Positions 27,169 to 43,552 are shown, counted from the stretch's first letter. The stretch: 64,000 nt of DNA from Pontibacillus litoralis JSM 072002 (GCF_000775615.1 NZ_AVPG01000002.1:124001-188000), one strand, 5' to 3'. The notes: a model not told the origin generated them from the sequence alone. Made by a program: numbers and translations.

Positions 27169-29823
27169 TTATCTTTTGGAATATCCCCATAATAAAGTTG
27201 GAATCGCACTCAGCCCTAATATACCAAGCCAATCTCGCGCTGCTAAATCTGTCGTGTGAAATGGTCCTTGTAGCGGTTCGTAGTAAATGACGATGAACAG
27301 CAGGACGACTGATGACAGTACAGCAGCAATTAAATAAAGGTTACCAAACGGATTACGGGCAAAAACCGAACGTTCGCTACGACAATCAAATACGTGAATT
27401 AACTGCGCCATCACAAGAGTAGAAAAGGCGACTGTTTGAGCATACACCAAACGTTCTGGATCTCCTTGATAAGCCATTATAAACGCGAGTAATGTGACGA
27501 GCCCTATCATAATGCCACGGGAAATAACTTTAAATCCTAACCCTCTTGAGAAAACACCTTCTCGTGCATTACGTGGCGGTGTCTTCATGACATCTCCCTC
27601 TGATTTGTCTAATCCTAATGCCATGGCAGGAAGGCCGTCTGTCACTAAATTCACCCAAAGAATTTGGACTGGAACTAATGGCAAAGGCAAAGCGAGCAGC
27701 ATGGCAAATAACATGACGAGAATTTCTCCAACATTAGAAGCTAATAAATATCGGATAAATTTGCGGATATTTTCATAAATGTTACGTCCTTCATGAATCG
27801 CTGCTTTAATTGTAGCAAAATTATCATCTAATAAAACGAGTGAAGAAGATTCTTTGGCTACATCTGTTCCGCTTCGTCCCATCGCTATGCCAATGTCACT
27901 CGCTTTAATTGCGGGTGCATCATTAACGCCATCACCAGTCATTGCCACGACATGTCCTTTTCGCTGAAATGCTTTAACGATTTTCAATTTATGTTCTGGT
28001 GTCACCCTGGCAAATACATACACATCTTCTATTGCAGCAGCCAATTGTTCTTCATTCATGGCATTTAATTCATAGCCCTCCATCACTTTTCCATCTTCAG
28101 GTATTAATTGTAAATCACCCGCAATTGCTTCAGCCGTCTTAGCGTGATCACCTGTAATCATAACGGTTTTAATGCCTGCTTGTTTGCATTGTTCAATTGC
28201 CTCTTTTACTTCTTTTCGAGGTGGATCAATCATGCCAGTAAAACCGATGAAAACTAAGTCCTGCTCTAACTCCAAATCTGTGTACGTCTTGTCTTTTTTT
28301 AATGGCTTATAGCAAACGGCAATCGTTCTTAGTGCTTGCTCTGCCATATTATTTATGGAACGATTCATTCGTTGTTGGTCCTTATGCTTTAAAGGGACAT
28401 ACCCTGCTATATGTTTGCGATAAGATGACCTCGGTATTAACACGTCCGGTGCACCTTTAGTAATTACGAAACGTTGCTTATATTCATCTTCAATCACAAC
28501 GCTCATCCGCTTTCTCGTCGAGTCAAAAGGAATTTCATAAATGACGTTAAATCGATTCAATTCATCGTCTGTAATCCCTGCTTTTCGTGCGGCAACGAGT
28601 AACGCACCTTCTGTCGGGTCACCATCAATCGTATAACGCCCTTGTTTATGAAGCAGTGTTGTATTGTTGCATAGAGCGCCGAATGTTAATAATTGCTGAA
28701 TATCGTGTATATTAGCAGGTTGGACTTGGCTAGAGCCATCATAAAATGTCCCCTGCACATCATACCCTTCTCCTGTAACAGATAGGTGCTCATCCATCGT
28801 CCACAACTGCTTTACCGTCATCTCGTTTTCCGTCATCGTACCAGTTTTATCCGAACAAATGACCGTCGCACACCCTAATGTTTCTACTGCTGACAGTTTG
28901 CGGACAATGGCCTTCCGTTTAATCATGCGTTGAACACCTAGAGATAACGCAACGGTAACTATAGCAGGTAACCCTTCCGGAATAGCAGCCACCGCTAACG
29001 AAACACCGGCAAGGAACATATTGTACAGCGGATGGCCTTGATACACACCTAAAAACACGACGAAGGCTGTTAGAAGTAACGCCGTCACAATAAGCACTTT
29101 GCCAAGCTGCGCTAATTTACGCTCTAGTGGCGTTGGAACTCTTTCTGTATGTACGAGCAATGATGCAATTTGCCCCATCGCCGTATCCATTCCAGTTCCT
29201 ACGACAATACCAGTACCACTTCCCCTTGTGACAAGGGTGCCACTAAAGGCCATATTATATTGATCCCCAAGTTCTACATCTTCATATAAAGGTTCGATTT
29301 TTTTGGCAACGGGAATGGATTCGCCTGTCAAGGAAGATTCCTCCACTTCTAATCCGTTGACGCGGACGAGTCGAACATCTGCACTTAATCGATCTCCCGT
29401 AGCCAGTTTCACAATGTCACCTGCTACTAATTCGGCAGAAGGTATTTTCCTCCACTCTCCCTCTCTTCGTACATGCGCTTGAGGGGCAGATAATTGTTTG
29501 AGCTTCGCTAATGACTTCTCTGCTTTTTGTTCTTGCATAAACCCTAGTACACCATTCATAATCACAATTGCCATAATTGCAATTGCATCCACATATTCCC
29601 CTAGCAAACCCGATACTAATGTAGCAGCTAGTAGTACTAATACCATGAAATCTTGAAACTGCCGAATAAATAACATGAGAAGGTTAGTTTGTTTTCCTTC
29701 TTCCAATACGTTAAAGCCGAACTGTTTCAACCGTTGTTGTACTTGCTTTTCCGTCAATCCTTCCTTCTCATCAACTGACAGCTTACGAGCAACATCTTCC
29801 GTATGATATTGATACCATTTCAC
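27169..29823 (-). CDS. yloB: P-type calcium-transporting ATPase (YloB)
   Basis: This 884-residue SERCA-like pump exports Ca2+ across the plasma membrane. It has an N-terminal cation-ATPase domain (LTEKQVQQRLKQFG), the TGES actuator motif in SSLTGESIPV, the ion-site PEGLPAIV in a membrane helix, the phosphorylation motif CSDKTGTMTE, KGAPDVL, and the TGDGVNDAPAIK hinge. About ten hydrophobic segments are visible. The start is GTG at 29823 (MKWYQYH) with GGAGG eight bases upstream; the ATG at 29838 overlaps that site. Length agrees with B. subtilis YloB (890). It diverges from rqcH. Confidence 0.96.
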   Translation of the reverse strand: MKWYQYHTEDVARKLSVDEKEGLTEKQVQQRLKQFGFNVLEEGKQTNLLMLFIRQFQDFMVLVLLAATLVSGLLGEYVDAIAIMAIVIMNGVLGFMQEQKAEKSLAKLKQLSAPQAHVRREGEWRKIPSAELVAGDIVKLATGDRLSADVRLVRVNGLEVEESSLTGESIPVAKKIEPLYEDVELGDQYNMAFSGTLVTRGSGTGIVVGTGMDTAMGQIASLLVHTERVPTPLERKLAQLGKVLIVTALLLTAFVVFLGVYQGHPLYNMFLAGVSLAVAAIPEGLPAIVTVALSLGVQRMIKRKAIVRKLSAVETLGCATVICSDKTGTMTENEMTVKQLWTMDEHLSVTGEGYDVQGTFYDGSSQVQPANIHDIQQLLTFGALCNNTTLLHKQGRYTIDGDPTEGALLVAARKAGITDDELNRFNVIYEIPFDSTRKRMSVVIEDEYKQRFVITKGAPDVLIPRSSYRKHIAGYVPLKHKDQQRMNRSINNMAEQALRTIAVCYKPLKKDKTYTDLELEQDLVFIGFTGMIDPPRKEVKEAIEQCKQAGIKTVMITGDHAKTAEAIAGDLQLIPEDGKVMEGYELNAMNEEQLAAAIEDVYVFARVTPEHKLKIVKAFQRKGHVVAMTGDGVNDAPAIKASDIGIAMGRSGTDVAKESSSLVLLDDNFATIKAAIHEGRNIYENIRKFIRYLLASNVGEILVMLFAMLLALPLPLVPVQILWVNLVTDGLPAMALGLDKSEGDVMKTPPRNAREGVFSRGLGFKVISRGIMIGLVTLLAFIMAYQGDPERLVYAQTVAFSTLVMAQLIHVFDCRSERSVFARNPFGNLYLIAAVLSSVVLLFIVIYYEPLQGPFHTTDLAARDWLGILGLSAIPTLLWGYSKR

Positions 29824-29862
29824 AACGCATTCCTCCATGTGAGCAAGTCTTTTCTATATGTA

Positions 29863-29891
29863 TTCAGACTCGTCCTTAAACATGCTATAAT
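29863..29891 (+). promoter_or_regulatory. Sigma-A promoter of rqcH
   Basis: TTCAGA (29863-29868), 17 bases, and a perfect TATAAT (29886-29891), 23 bases before the start codon. Confidence 0.7.
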
Positions 29892-29914
29892 CGGAATAAT
29901 GTGAGGTGATTGTT

Positions 29915-31633
29915 ATGTCATTTGATGGCGTTGTCACTCGGGCTATCTCTCATGAATTACATGAGCAGATAACACCCGGACGAATTATGAAAATTTATCA
30001 ACCAACGCAAACAGAACTAATTTTCACTGTGCGTAGTAAAGGACAGAATTACAGCTTGCTGTTATCTGCTCACCCTTCCTATGCACGCGTTCATTTGACA
30101 GAAGAGAAATTTAAAAATCCAAAGGAAGCTCCTATGTTTTGTATGTTGCTACGCAAACATTTAACAGGAGGATTCCTTGAAGCAATTGAGCAAGAAGAAA
30201 TGGAAAGATTGATTCGCTTTCGCATACGTAGTAAAGATGAAATTGGCGATGAAACAACGAAAACATTAGTAATAGAAATAATGGGAAAGCATAGTAACAT
30301 TATTTTGGTAGATGATGAAAGAGATAGGATATTAGATTGTATTAAGCACGTTTCCACAGCACACAATCGTCATCGTACCTTATTGCCCGGACATACTTAC
30401 GTCCTACCACCGAATCAAGGAAAGGATAATCCTTTAACTATAGATGGGCAAACCCTTATTCGTAAATTAGATTTCAACAAAGGAAAGCTCGACAAACAAA
30501 TCATGGACATTTGCCAAGGATTCTCCCCAATGATTGCGCATGAAATTGTTCACCGCGCTGGACTTGGTGCTATTGATCGGTATAAAGAAGCCTTTGAAGC
30601 AATGCAACAACGCATTTTACAAAATGACTACGAACCAACGATTTACACGGGGATAAAAGAACATTTTTACGTAGTAGATTTACAGTCGAAGGATGCCAAA
30701 AAAGAACCGTTCTCGACCGTTAATGAGATGCTAGAATGCTTTTATTCTGGTAAAGCGGAACGGGACAGAGTAAAACAGCGTGCCGGAGATTTAACTCGTT
30801 TCTTAAAAAATGAGCATAACAAAAATGTCCGTAAAATGAAAAAGCACCAAGAGACGTTAAAAAAGGCGGAAAAAGCGGAGTATTATCAAAAGCAAGGGGA
30901 GCTATTGACAGCACATATGCACTTAATTACAAAAGGCGACGAGAACGTTACGGTCATTGACTATTATGATCCAGAACAGCAACAAGTAACAATTGGTTTA
31001 AATCCGAATAAAACCCCAAGCGAAAATGCTCAAAGCTATTTCCAAATGTACAATAAATTAAAAAACTCGAAGCGGTATGTGCAACAAGAAATGAAAAAAG
31101 CTGAAGCGGAAATGAGCTACTTAGAGCAATTAATGCAACAAATTGAAACAGCTCGAGAAGAGGATATCGAAGAAATACGAGATGAATTACAAGAAGAAGG
31201 ATATTTAAAGGCGAGAAACCAACAAAAGAAGAAAAAGAAAGCGCAAAAGCCACAACCTGACACGTATGTTTCATCTGACGGCACAACCGTTCTTGTAGGG
31301 AAAAATAATAAGCAAAACGAATATGTGACCAATCGACTTGCCCGCCGTGATGAAATATGGTTGCATACAAAAGACATTCCTGGTTCACACGTCGTCATTC
31401 GATCTGATGATCCTAGTGAAGAAACGTTACAAGAAGCAGCGATCCTTGCCGCATACTTTAGTAAATCACGGGCATCCTCCACCGTTCCAGTTGATTATAC
31501 ACGTATTCGACACGTTAAAAAACCAAGTGGAGCAAAACCCGGATTTGTAACGTATGATAACCAAAAAACGTTATTCGTTACTCCTGACGAACACTTTATC
31601 CAAACATTAAAAGAAAATACAAAAGTCGATTAA
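29915..31633 (+). CDS. rqcH: Ribosome quality-control protein RqcH (NFACT family, YloA)
   Basis: RqcH binds stalled 50S-peptidyl-tRNA complexes and directs alanine tailing of the nascent chain for degradation. The 572-residue protein begins MSFDGVVTRAISHELHE, with the NFACT-N domain containing KHSNIILVD, a central coiled-coil-rich region with many Lys/Glu (about residues 280-430), and a C-terminal NFACT-R domain with DEIWLHTKDIPGSHVVIR. The ATG at 29915 follows GAGGTGA at five bases; a GTG at 29906 overlaps that site. It was earlier annotated as a fibronectin-binding protein. It converges with pyrE. Confidence 0.96.
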   Translation: MSFDGVVTRAISHELHEQITPGRIMKIYQPTQTELIFTVRSKGQNYSLLLSAHPSYARVHLTEEKFKNPKEAPMFCMLLRKHLTGGFLEAIEQEEMERLIRFRIRSKDEIGDETTKTLVIEIMGKHSNIILVDDERDRILDCIKHVSTAHNRHRTLLPGHTYVLPPNQGKDNPLTIDGQTLIRKLDFNKGKLDKQIMDICQGFSPMIAHEIVHRAGLGAIDRYKEAFEAMQQRILQNDYEPTIYTGIKEHFYVVDLQSKDAKKEPFSTVNEMLECFYSGKAERDRVKQRAGDLTRFLKNEHNKNVRKMKKHQETLKKAEKAEYYQKQGELLTAHMHLITKGDENVTVIDYYDPEQQQVTIGLNPNKTPSENAQSYFQMYNKLKNSKRYVQQEMKKAEAEMSYLEQLMQQIETAREEDIEEIRDELQEEGYLKARNQQKKKKKAQKPQPDTYVSSDGTTVLVGKNNKQNEYVTNRLARRDEIWLHTKDIPGSHVVIRSDDPSEETLQEAAILAAYFSKSRASSTVPVDYTRIRHVKKPSGAKPGFVTYDNQKTLFVTPDEHFIQTLKENTKVD

Positions 31634-31636
31634 CAA

Positions 31637-31688
31637 ACAAACTGCACCTTCAAGGTTAATAAAAACCAGGGAAGGTGCAGTTTTTATA
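31637..31688. terminator. Bidirectional terminator between rqcH and pyrE
   Basis: CTGCACCTTC and GAAGGTGCAG form a 10-bp stem, followed by T runs on the plus strand and by TTTGTTTG on the minus strand. Confidence 0.85.
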
Positions 31689-32313
31689 TTAGTCATTTGA
31701 AGAAGAAAAGTGGGTAGAAAATGTCCTAGGATCTTGCTTGAAAGTAAGTAAATGTTCTACTTGTTCCTCCGATAAAGTTCCCTCTTCTTTCATGAAATGT
31801 AACAATTCAACGAAATTGGTTAGAGCGTGATACTTCACCTTTGCCTCTGCAAAAGCTTCTTCACTTTCCGCTAACTCATAAGAGAAGATGGCTACTACTT
31901 CCACTACTTCTACTCCAGCAGCTTGAAGAGCTCGTACACTGTTTAAAGAACTCTTTCCAGTAGAAATCAAATCCTCTACTACAATTGCTTTTTGGCCTTT
32001 CTGTACAGACCCTTCAATTTGGTTTTGTTTGCCATGCCCTTTTGCTTTATCACGAACATAAACCATTGGTAAAGCTAGCTTATCTGCAACCCATGCCGCA
32101 TGAGGAATGCCAGCTGTTGCACAACCTGCAATGACGTCAACATCTGGATAGTTCTTTTTTATATATGTAGCAAATTGATCAGCAATTTGGTTGCGTAACG
32201 ACACTTCACTCATCGTTAATCGATTATCACAATATATTGGGGATAAAATACCTGACGTCCATTTAAACGGCGTCACATCATTTACTTGTAATGCGCCTAT
32301 TTGATATAGCGCT

Positions 32314-32339
<26 letters not shown>
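31689..32339 (-). CDS. pyrE: Orotate phosphoribosyltransferase
   Basis: PyrE joins orotate to PRPP to give OMP, the fifth step of UMP synthesis. The 216-residue protein has the PRPP-binding motif VVEDLISTGKSSLNSV near residue 117 and VYVRDKAKGHGKQNQIEG. The ATG at 32339 has GGAG nine bases upstream; the open frame to 32408 lies inside pyrF. It overlaps the end of pyrF by 26 bases and is the last gene of the pyr operon, before the terminator. Confidence 0.97.
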
Positions 32340-34715
<2,376 letters not shown>

Positions 34716-34719
<4 letters not shown>

Positions 34720-37700
34720 ACGTGTTGCTCCTTTTTCTTTGGCATTGCCTTTGCTGTGAATGTCATCGACTCCATTACACGTAAAATTGCTTTTGCTGTA
34801 TCTAATGCAGTTAAACAAGGAATACCATGCTCTACCGCTTCTCGTCGTATTCTAAATCCATCTGATCGAGACTGTTTTCCACCAGTCAATGTATTGATGA
34901 CAAATTGAGCTTGTTCTTGTTTCACAACATCTAGCACGGTTTTACCTTCTGCGCCGATTTTCTCCACGATTTGAACTGGAAGACCTGCATGTAATAAAGC
35001 TGTTCCTGTACCACCTGTTGCATAGAGATCAAATCCTAATTGATAGAAACGTTGTGCAATCTCAAGCATTTCTTCTTTATCTTTATCCGCAACAGTTAAC
35101 AGCACACTTCCAGCTGTTGGAATATGAATACCTGATGCTGTTAATCCTTTGTATAGCGCCTTTTCAATCGTTTTATCAGCACCGATTACTTCACCTGTTG
35201 ATTTCATTTCTGGCCCTAAGTAAGTATCAACACTGCGCAATTTTTCGAAAGAGAAGACTGGTACTTTAATATATACATCCTCAGGCTCTGGTAAAATGCC
35301 ATCTGTTAAGCCGAAATCTGTAAGTTTCTTCCCTAACATAACTTGGGTTGCAATGTTTGCCATTGTTACGCCGGTAATTTTACTTAGGAACGGAACTGTC
35401 CGACTAGCTCGCGGGTTTACTTCTAATACATACACGTTGTCTTGATGCAGTACAAATTGAATGTTAATTAGGCCGACGATACCGAGTTCCTTTGCAATTC
35501 TTACTGTATTCTCTACACATATATCTTTAAGACGTTGAGAGATGCGTTGCGTTGGATATACTGCAATGGAATCGCCCGAGTGAATTCCAGCACGTTCGAT
35601 ATGTTCCATAACTCCTGGAATGACAACCGTTTCTCCGTCACTAATGGCATCTACTTCTACTTCGATTCCTGTCATATAACGATCGATTAACACAGGATGC
35701 TCTTTGTGAATGCGAACAGCTTCATCCATATAGCGTTTTAAATCGGAGTAATCATACACAATTTCCATCGCTCTTCCTCCAAGTACGTAAGACGGACGCA
35801 CAACTAATGGAAATCCTAGCGTTTCCGATGCGTGTATCGCTTCTTCCGTACTTGTGACACAAACCCCTTGTGGCTGTGGAATATTTAATTTGGATAACGT
35901 AGTTTCAAATTTATCTCGATCTTCTGCACGATCAATTGCTTCAAGTGGCGTGCCGAGAATTTCTACCCCTAATTTTGCTAAGCCATCCGCTAAATTAATG
36001 GCTGTTTGGCCACCAAACTGAACGATAACGCCTTTTGGTTTTTCTAAATCCACTACATGCATCACGTCTTCTAGTGTAAGTGGTTCGAAATAAAGCTTGT
36101 CAGAGATACTGAAATCTGTTGAAACCGTTTCTGGGTTGTTATTCATAATAATGGCTTCATAACCCGCTTCCTTTAAGGCAAGCACAGAATGAACGGTTGC
36201 ATAATCAAATTCTACGCCTTGACCAATACGGATAGGTCCAGAACCTAATACGAGCACTTTTTCACGTGAAGAAACGGACGATTCATTTTCCTCTTCATAC
36301 GTACTGTAGAAATAAGGGGTAGATGATGCAAACTCAGCTGCACACGTATCGACCATTTTATATACTGGTACTAAGCTATGCTTCATTCTAAAGGTGTAAA
36401 TTTCTTCTTCTGTGCTTTTCCACACTCGAGCTAACGCTTGATCGGAGAATCCTTTTTCCTTCGCTTTTCTCATCAAATCTATGTCCCAAGGGTGATCACC
36501 TAATTGTTGCTCTAATTGCACGATGGCGTGTAGTTTCGTTAGGAAAAACAAATCGATTTTCGTCAGTTCATGTAATTGGTTGGTAGTGTACCCGCGACGA
36601 AACGCTTCACCAATAAGGAACATTCTTTCATCATCTGCTTTTTCTAAACGATGGTTTAGTACCTCTGTACTTAGTTCGGACGCCTCTTCTAAGAAAAATT
36701 CCTCTGCACTAATTTCTAATGAACGACCAGCTTTAAGCAATGATTCTTCAAACGTTCTTCCAATTGCCATTACTTCTCCCGTTGCTTTCATTTGTGTACC
36801 TAACACTCGATTGCCGTTTGTGAATTTATCAAACGGCCAACGTGGAATTTTGGAAACGACGTAGTCTAATGCTGGTTCAAAGCATGCATATGTCGTTCCT
36901 GTTACAGGGTTTTTCATTTCATCAAGGCTTAATCCGACTGCAATTTTAGCCGCAATCTTGGCAATTGGATAGCCTGTTGCTTTCGATGCTAATGCCGATG
37001 AACGACTAACACGTGGATTTACCTCAATGACGTAGTATTGGAAACTATGTGGATCTAGTGCTAATTGCACGTTACATCCGCCTTCTATCCCTAGGGAGCG
37101 AATAATTTTCAGTGATGCGTTACGTAGCATTTGATATTCACGATCACTTAACGTCTGACTAGGTGCTACAACGATTGAATCTCCCGTATGAATACCGACA
37201 GGGTCGACGTTTTCCATATTACATACAACGATGGCATGATCCCGTTTATCTCGCATCACTTCATATTCAATTTCTTTAAAACCAGCAATATTGCGTTCAA
37301 TTAAACACTGATGGACTGGAGAAAGGCTTAACCCGTTGCTTGCAGTAGTACGAAGCTCTTCTTCGTTATAGCACATGCCACCACCAGCACCTCCCATCGT
37401 ATACGCGGGACGAACAATGACTGGATAACCGATTTCATCTGCAAATGTCAAAGCTTCTTCTACCGTGTTAATGATTGTACTTTCTGGAACTGGTTCATTG
37501 ATTTCATTCATCAATGTGCGAAACTTCTCTCTGTCTTCTGCATTTTGAATAGCATCAAGGGAACTACCAAGTAACTCTACACCGAACTCTTCTAATATTC
37601 CTCGTTTATCTAATTCTACTGCCATGTTTAAACCTGTTTGGCCTCCTAAAGTTGGCAGTAAAGCATCAGGCTTTTCTTTGCGAATAATTTTTGCAATAAA

Positions 37701-37916
37701 TTCAACGGTTAATGGTTCCATATAGACTTCATCGGCAATTTGTTCGTCCGTCATAATGGTTGCTGGGTTCGAGTTGGCAAGAACGACTTTATACCCTTCT
37801 TCTTTTAAAGCCTGACACGCTTGTGTTCCTGAATAATCAAATTCTGCTGCTTGTCCGATGACAATGGGACCTGATCCGATAACTAGTATTTTATGAATAT
37901 CTGTGCGTTTTGGCAT
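34716..37916 (-). CDS. pyrAB: Carbamoyl-phosphate synthase, pyrimidine-specific, large subunit
   Basis: This 1066-residue subunit makes carbamoyl phosphate from bicarbonate, ATP and ammonia. It shows the duplicated ATP-grasp structure: the first copy opens with [21 protein letters not shown], the second (about residue 550) with [20 protein letters not shown], each followed by a PxYxxGG-type glycine-rich loop. The C-terminal MGS-like allosteric domain starts near residue 935. Its ATG overlaps the pyrAA stop by one base. Confidence 0.98.
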
Positions 37917-38990
37917 TAAACTCTCTCCCTTTTCGTGTGCTGTTGAATCATCTGTATAAACGTATCAAATAGTTCATTAGAATCTTGGGGCCCTGGAGCA
38001 CTCTCTGGGTGATACTGTACTGAAAATGCTGGGAAATGATTGTGCTTCAATCCTTCAATGCTGCCATCATTTAATGCGTACTGAGTAACAGTAAGAATGC
38101 GTTCATCAATAGTTGCCTCTTCGACTGCATACCCATGGTTTTGAGAAGTCATATATACTTTTCCTGTTTCAATATCTTTAACCGGATGATTAGAACCGCG
38201 GTGTCCAAATTTCATTTTCAGTGTATTTGCTCCACAAGCTAATGCAAATAATTGATGCCCTAAACAAATACCGAATAATGGAATTTTACCAAGCACACCT
38301 TTGATCATATCGACAGCCACAAGTACACTCTTCGGATCTCCAGGACCGTTTGATAGCATAATACCGTCTGGCTTTAATTGAATAATCTCCTCAGCAGTAA
38401 TGTTGTATGGTACGACTGTTACATGACAATTTCTCCTTGTAAACTCTCGCAATATTCCGTGCTTCATTCCGAAATCAACAAGTACGATACGCTCCCCTCT
38501 ACCTGGTACAACATAAGGCTTGATAGTAGATACACGTTTCACTTGATCTGTTGCGAGCTCACTTAATTGTAGTTCCTGTACTGCTGCTAAGGAGGATGCA
38601 TCTGCAGCAGTCAATTTCGCCTTCATTGTCCCGTGCTGGCGGATTATTTTCGTTAACTTACGTGTATCTATACCACTAATTCCTGGTATCCCTTTCGCCT
38701 GCAAAAAGGTGTGCAACGATTCTTCAGAGCGAAAATTACTAGGAGTATGGCAAGCTTCTTTCACGACAATACCTTTGACAGAAGGATGAATCGTTTCAAA
38801 GTCTTCTCGATTAATACCGTAGTTTCCTACAAGAGGATATGTGAATGTAACAATTTGATCGCAATAGGATGGGTCAGACATAATTTCTTGATACCCTGTC
38901 ATCCCTGTATTAAAGACTACCTCTCCAATCGATTCTTTCACACTTCCTAACGCTTCCCCTACAAATGTCGTGCCATCTTCTAAAATTAAT

Positions 38991-39004
<14 letters not shown>
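37916..39004 (-). CDS. pyrAA: Carbamoyl-phosphate synthase, pyrimidine-specific, small subunit
   Basis: The glutaminase subunit supplies ammonia to PyrAB. The 362-residue protein has an N-terminal domain ([15 protein letters not shown]) and a class-I amidotransferase domain with [13 protein letters not shown] holding the nucleophilic Cys, and the HPE of [12 protein letters not shown] chose the ATG at 39004, which has AAGGGG nine bases upstream; the ATG at 39013 directly follows that motif. It overlaps pyrC by 14 bases. Confidence 0.97.
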
Positions 39005-41222
<2,218 letters not shown>

Positions 41223-41279
41223 AATCGATGTGACCTGGGTATACTTTCTCCCCATGTGACATCAATCGACCTAACACCC

Positions 41280-41306
41280 TTGAAAGCCTCTCTGGACTTT
41301 ATTAAA
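41280..41306 (-). promoter_or_regulatory. PyrR-binding loop in the pyrP-pyrB leader
   Basis: The minus strand contains AAAGTCCAGAGAGGCTTTCA, matching the conserved ARUCCNGNGAGGYU loop of Bacillus pyr anti-antiterminators. Confidence 0.9.
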
Positions 41307-41322
41307 ATGTGTTATCTCGACG

Positions 41323-42696
41323 TTATGCTGCTGATCCATCTTTATTTAATTCATCTTTTTTCTGAAACATGTTGCCATTACCTTGACCTTTATCTTGTCC
41401 TGGTAGCACCTGATTTAAGATGACCCCGATTAAAGCTGCAAGGGACATGCCAGTGATTTCTAAATTATCCCCTAATTGTATCGTCGCTCCGCCAATTCCA
41501 ATGACTAGTATGACAGACGCAATAATTAAGTTACGTTTTTCCCCTAAATCTACTTCATTATCGACCATCATTCTCAAACCACTTGATGCGATAATTCCAA
41601 ATAGTAGAATGGATACACCACCCATGACTGCAGAAGGAATGGCACTAATGACCTCTGTTACGATACCGATAAACCCGAAGAAGATGGCGATGACTGCCGC
41701 TCCTCCAACAACGAAGACGCTAAACACTCGCGTTATCGCTAACACACCAATATTCTCACCATATGTTGTATTTGGTGGGCCACCAAGCATGGATGCGATA
41801 ATTGTTGCCACCCCGTCACCAGCAATGGAACGGTGTAAACCTGGTTGTTGTAAAAAGTTATTGCCGACTACTTTCGACAGTACCATTTGATCTCCGATAT
41901 GTTCAGCAATCGTTACGAAAGCGACAGGTACTAATATCCATAACAGTTGTAAGCTGAACACTTCCATTGGTGCATACGTAACAAATGGGATAACGAACTC
42001 CGGCATTTCGAACACGGCTCCAAAAAATTCTCCGATACTACTTGCCGATGTAATCTCATTCCATTCTGCTTTTATACCAGAAGTATCTACAATACCTTGT
42101 GTTAGTGCCACGATATAGCCTGTGACAATTCCGAATAAAATGGGGATAATACTCATAAATCCTCTAAAGAAAATCGTTGCAATAATCGTTACCCCTAACG
42201 TGATCAATGCTACTGTTAAGTACGTAATCGAGTAATTTCCGTCTGCATCGTAAGTTGCCATATCAACTGCGGTCGACGCTAATCCTAAACCGATTACCAT
42301 AATGACTGGCCCTACTACAATAGGTGGTAATATCTTAACAATCCAATTGAGACCTAACGCCTTAATCATCAAAGCGACAATCCCATATACGATTCCGGCA
42401 AAGAAACTTCCTATCATAGCTCCTTCTATTCCTGATACGTTCGTAGCTACAATAATAGGCGTTATAAACGCAAAGCTTGAACCTAAATACGCTGGTATTC
42501 TTCCCTTTGTGATTAGAAGGTAAGCAAGCGTTCCTAATCCACTTGATACTAACGCAACGGCTGGTGATAATCCTGTTAAAAAAGGTACTAAAATTGTTGA
42601 ACCAAACATTGCAAATAAGTGCTGTAAACTTAATGTAATCCATTTATGCAAAGCGGGGACGTCTCGTACATCCATCACTCGTTCTTGTTGACTCAT
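41323..42696 (-). CDS. pyrP: Uracil permease
   Basis: PyrP is a NCS2 (UraA-like) proton symporter for uracil. The 457-residue membrane protein has about 14 hydrophobic segments, the LQHLFAMFGSTILVPFLTGL N-terminal signature and GGPPNTTYGENIGVLAITRVFS in the substrate region. The ATG at 42696 (MSQQERVMD) follows GAGGAGG; the frame is open to 42798 within the second attenuator. It is slightly longer at the C-terminus than B. subtilis PyrP (435). It sits between the second and third attenuators. Confidence 0.97.
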   Translation of the reverse strand: MSQQERVMDVRDVPALHKWITLSLQHLFAMFGSTILVPFLTGLSPAVALVSSGLGTLAYLLITKGRIPAYLGSSFAFITPIIVATNVSGIEGAMIGSFFAGIVYGIVALMIKALGLNWIVKILPPIVVGPVIMVIGLGLASTAVDMATYDADGNYSITYLTVALITLGVTIIATIFFRGFMSIIPILFGIVTGYIVALTQGIVDTSGIKAEWNEITSASSIGEFFGAVFEMPEFVIPFVTYAPMEVFSLQLLWILVPVAFVTIAEHIGDQMVLSKVVGNNFLQQPGLHRSIAGDGVATIIASMLGGPPNTTYGENIGVLAITRVFSVFVVGGAAVIAIFFGFIGIVTEVISAIPSAVMGGVSILLFGIIASSGLRMMVDNEVDLGEKRNLIIASVILVIGIGGATIQLGDNLEITGMSLAALIGVILNQVLPGQDKGQGNGNMFQKKDELNKDGSAA

Positions 42697-42723
42697 CTTT
42701 ATTCCTCCTCGGTTTCTTTCCAC

Positions 42724-42757
42724 AAAAAAACCTCCTTGCGAAAAGCTCGCAAGGAGG
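42724..42757 (-). terminator. PyrR-controlled attenuator terminator, pyrR-pyrP gap
   Basis: On the minus strand CCTCCTTGCGA and TCGCAAGGAGG pair and are followed by seven T. The stem contains an AAGGAGG sequence. Confidence 0.9.
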
Positions 42758-42802
42758 TATACGTATCCTTTATAAGATATACGTATGCTATTCTCCATCG
42801 CG

Positions 42803-42838
42803 ACCTTTTCAGCCTCACTGGACTAATTTTAAAGGTCT
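42803..42838 (-). promoter_or_regulatory. PyrR-binding loop in the pyrR-pyrP leader
   Basis: The minus strand reads TTAGTCCAGTGAGGCTGAAA between complementary CTTT and AAAG arms, the standard PyrR recognition hairpin. Confidence 0.9.
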
Positions 42839-42843
42839 TTTTT

Positions 42844-43398
<555 letters not shown>

Positions 43399-43412
43399 CT
43401 ACTTTACGCCCC

Positions 43413-43449
43413 AAAAAAATCCCCTCTCGCTATTGGCAAGAGGGGATTT
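43413..43449 (-). terminator. PyrR-controlled attenuator terminator in the pyrR leader
   Basis: On the minus strand AATCCCCTCTTGCC and the facing GCGAGAGGGGATT pair, followed by seven T. Confidence 0.9.
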
Positions 43450-43495
43450 GGATGCAGATATACATACGTATAGTACTCTGCTCTTTTATCCGAAT

Positions 43496-43531
43496 TCCTT
43501 CTTAGCCTCACAGGACTATGTTAAAGGGCTT
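43496..43531 (-). promoter_or_regulatory. PyrR-binding loop in the pyrR leader
   Basis: The minus strand reads ATAGTCCTGTGAGGCTAAGA, matching the ARUCCNGNGAGGYU consensus, between CCCTTTAA-type arms. Confidence 0.9.
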
Positions 43532-43552
43532 AATGTTATTCTCTAATTAAGA

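Noticed and set aside
41420-41890. 156-codon plus-strand frame opposite pyrP
   Set aside because: It is the mirror of a membrane-protein gene, rich in Pro/Thr/Ile as expected from antisense reading, without a ribosome site.
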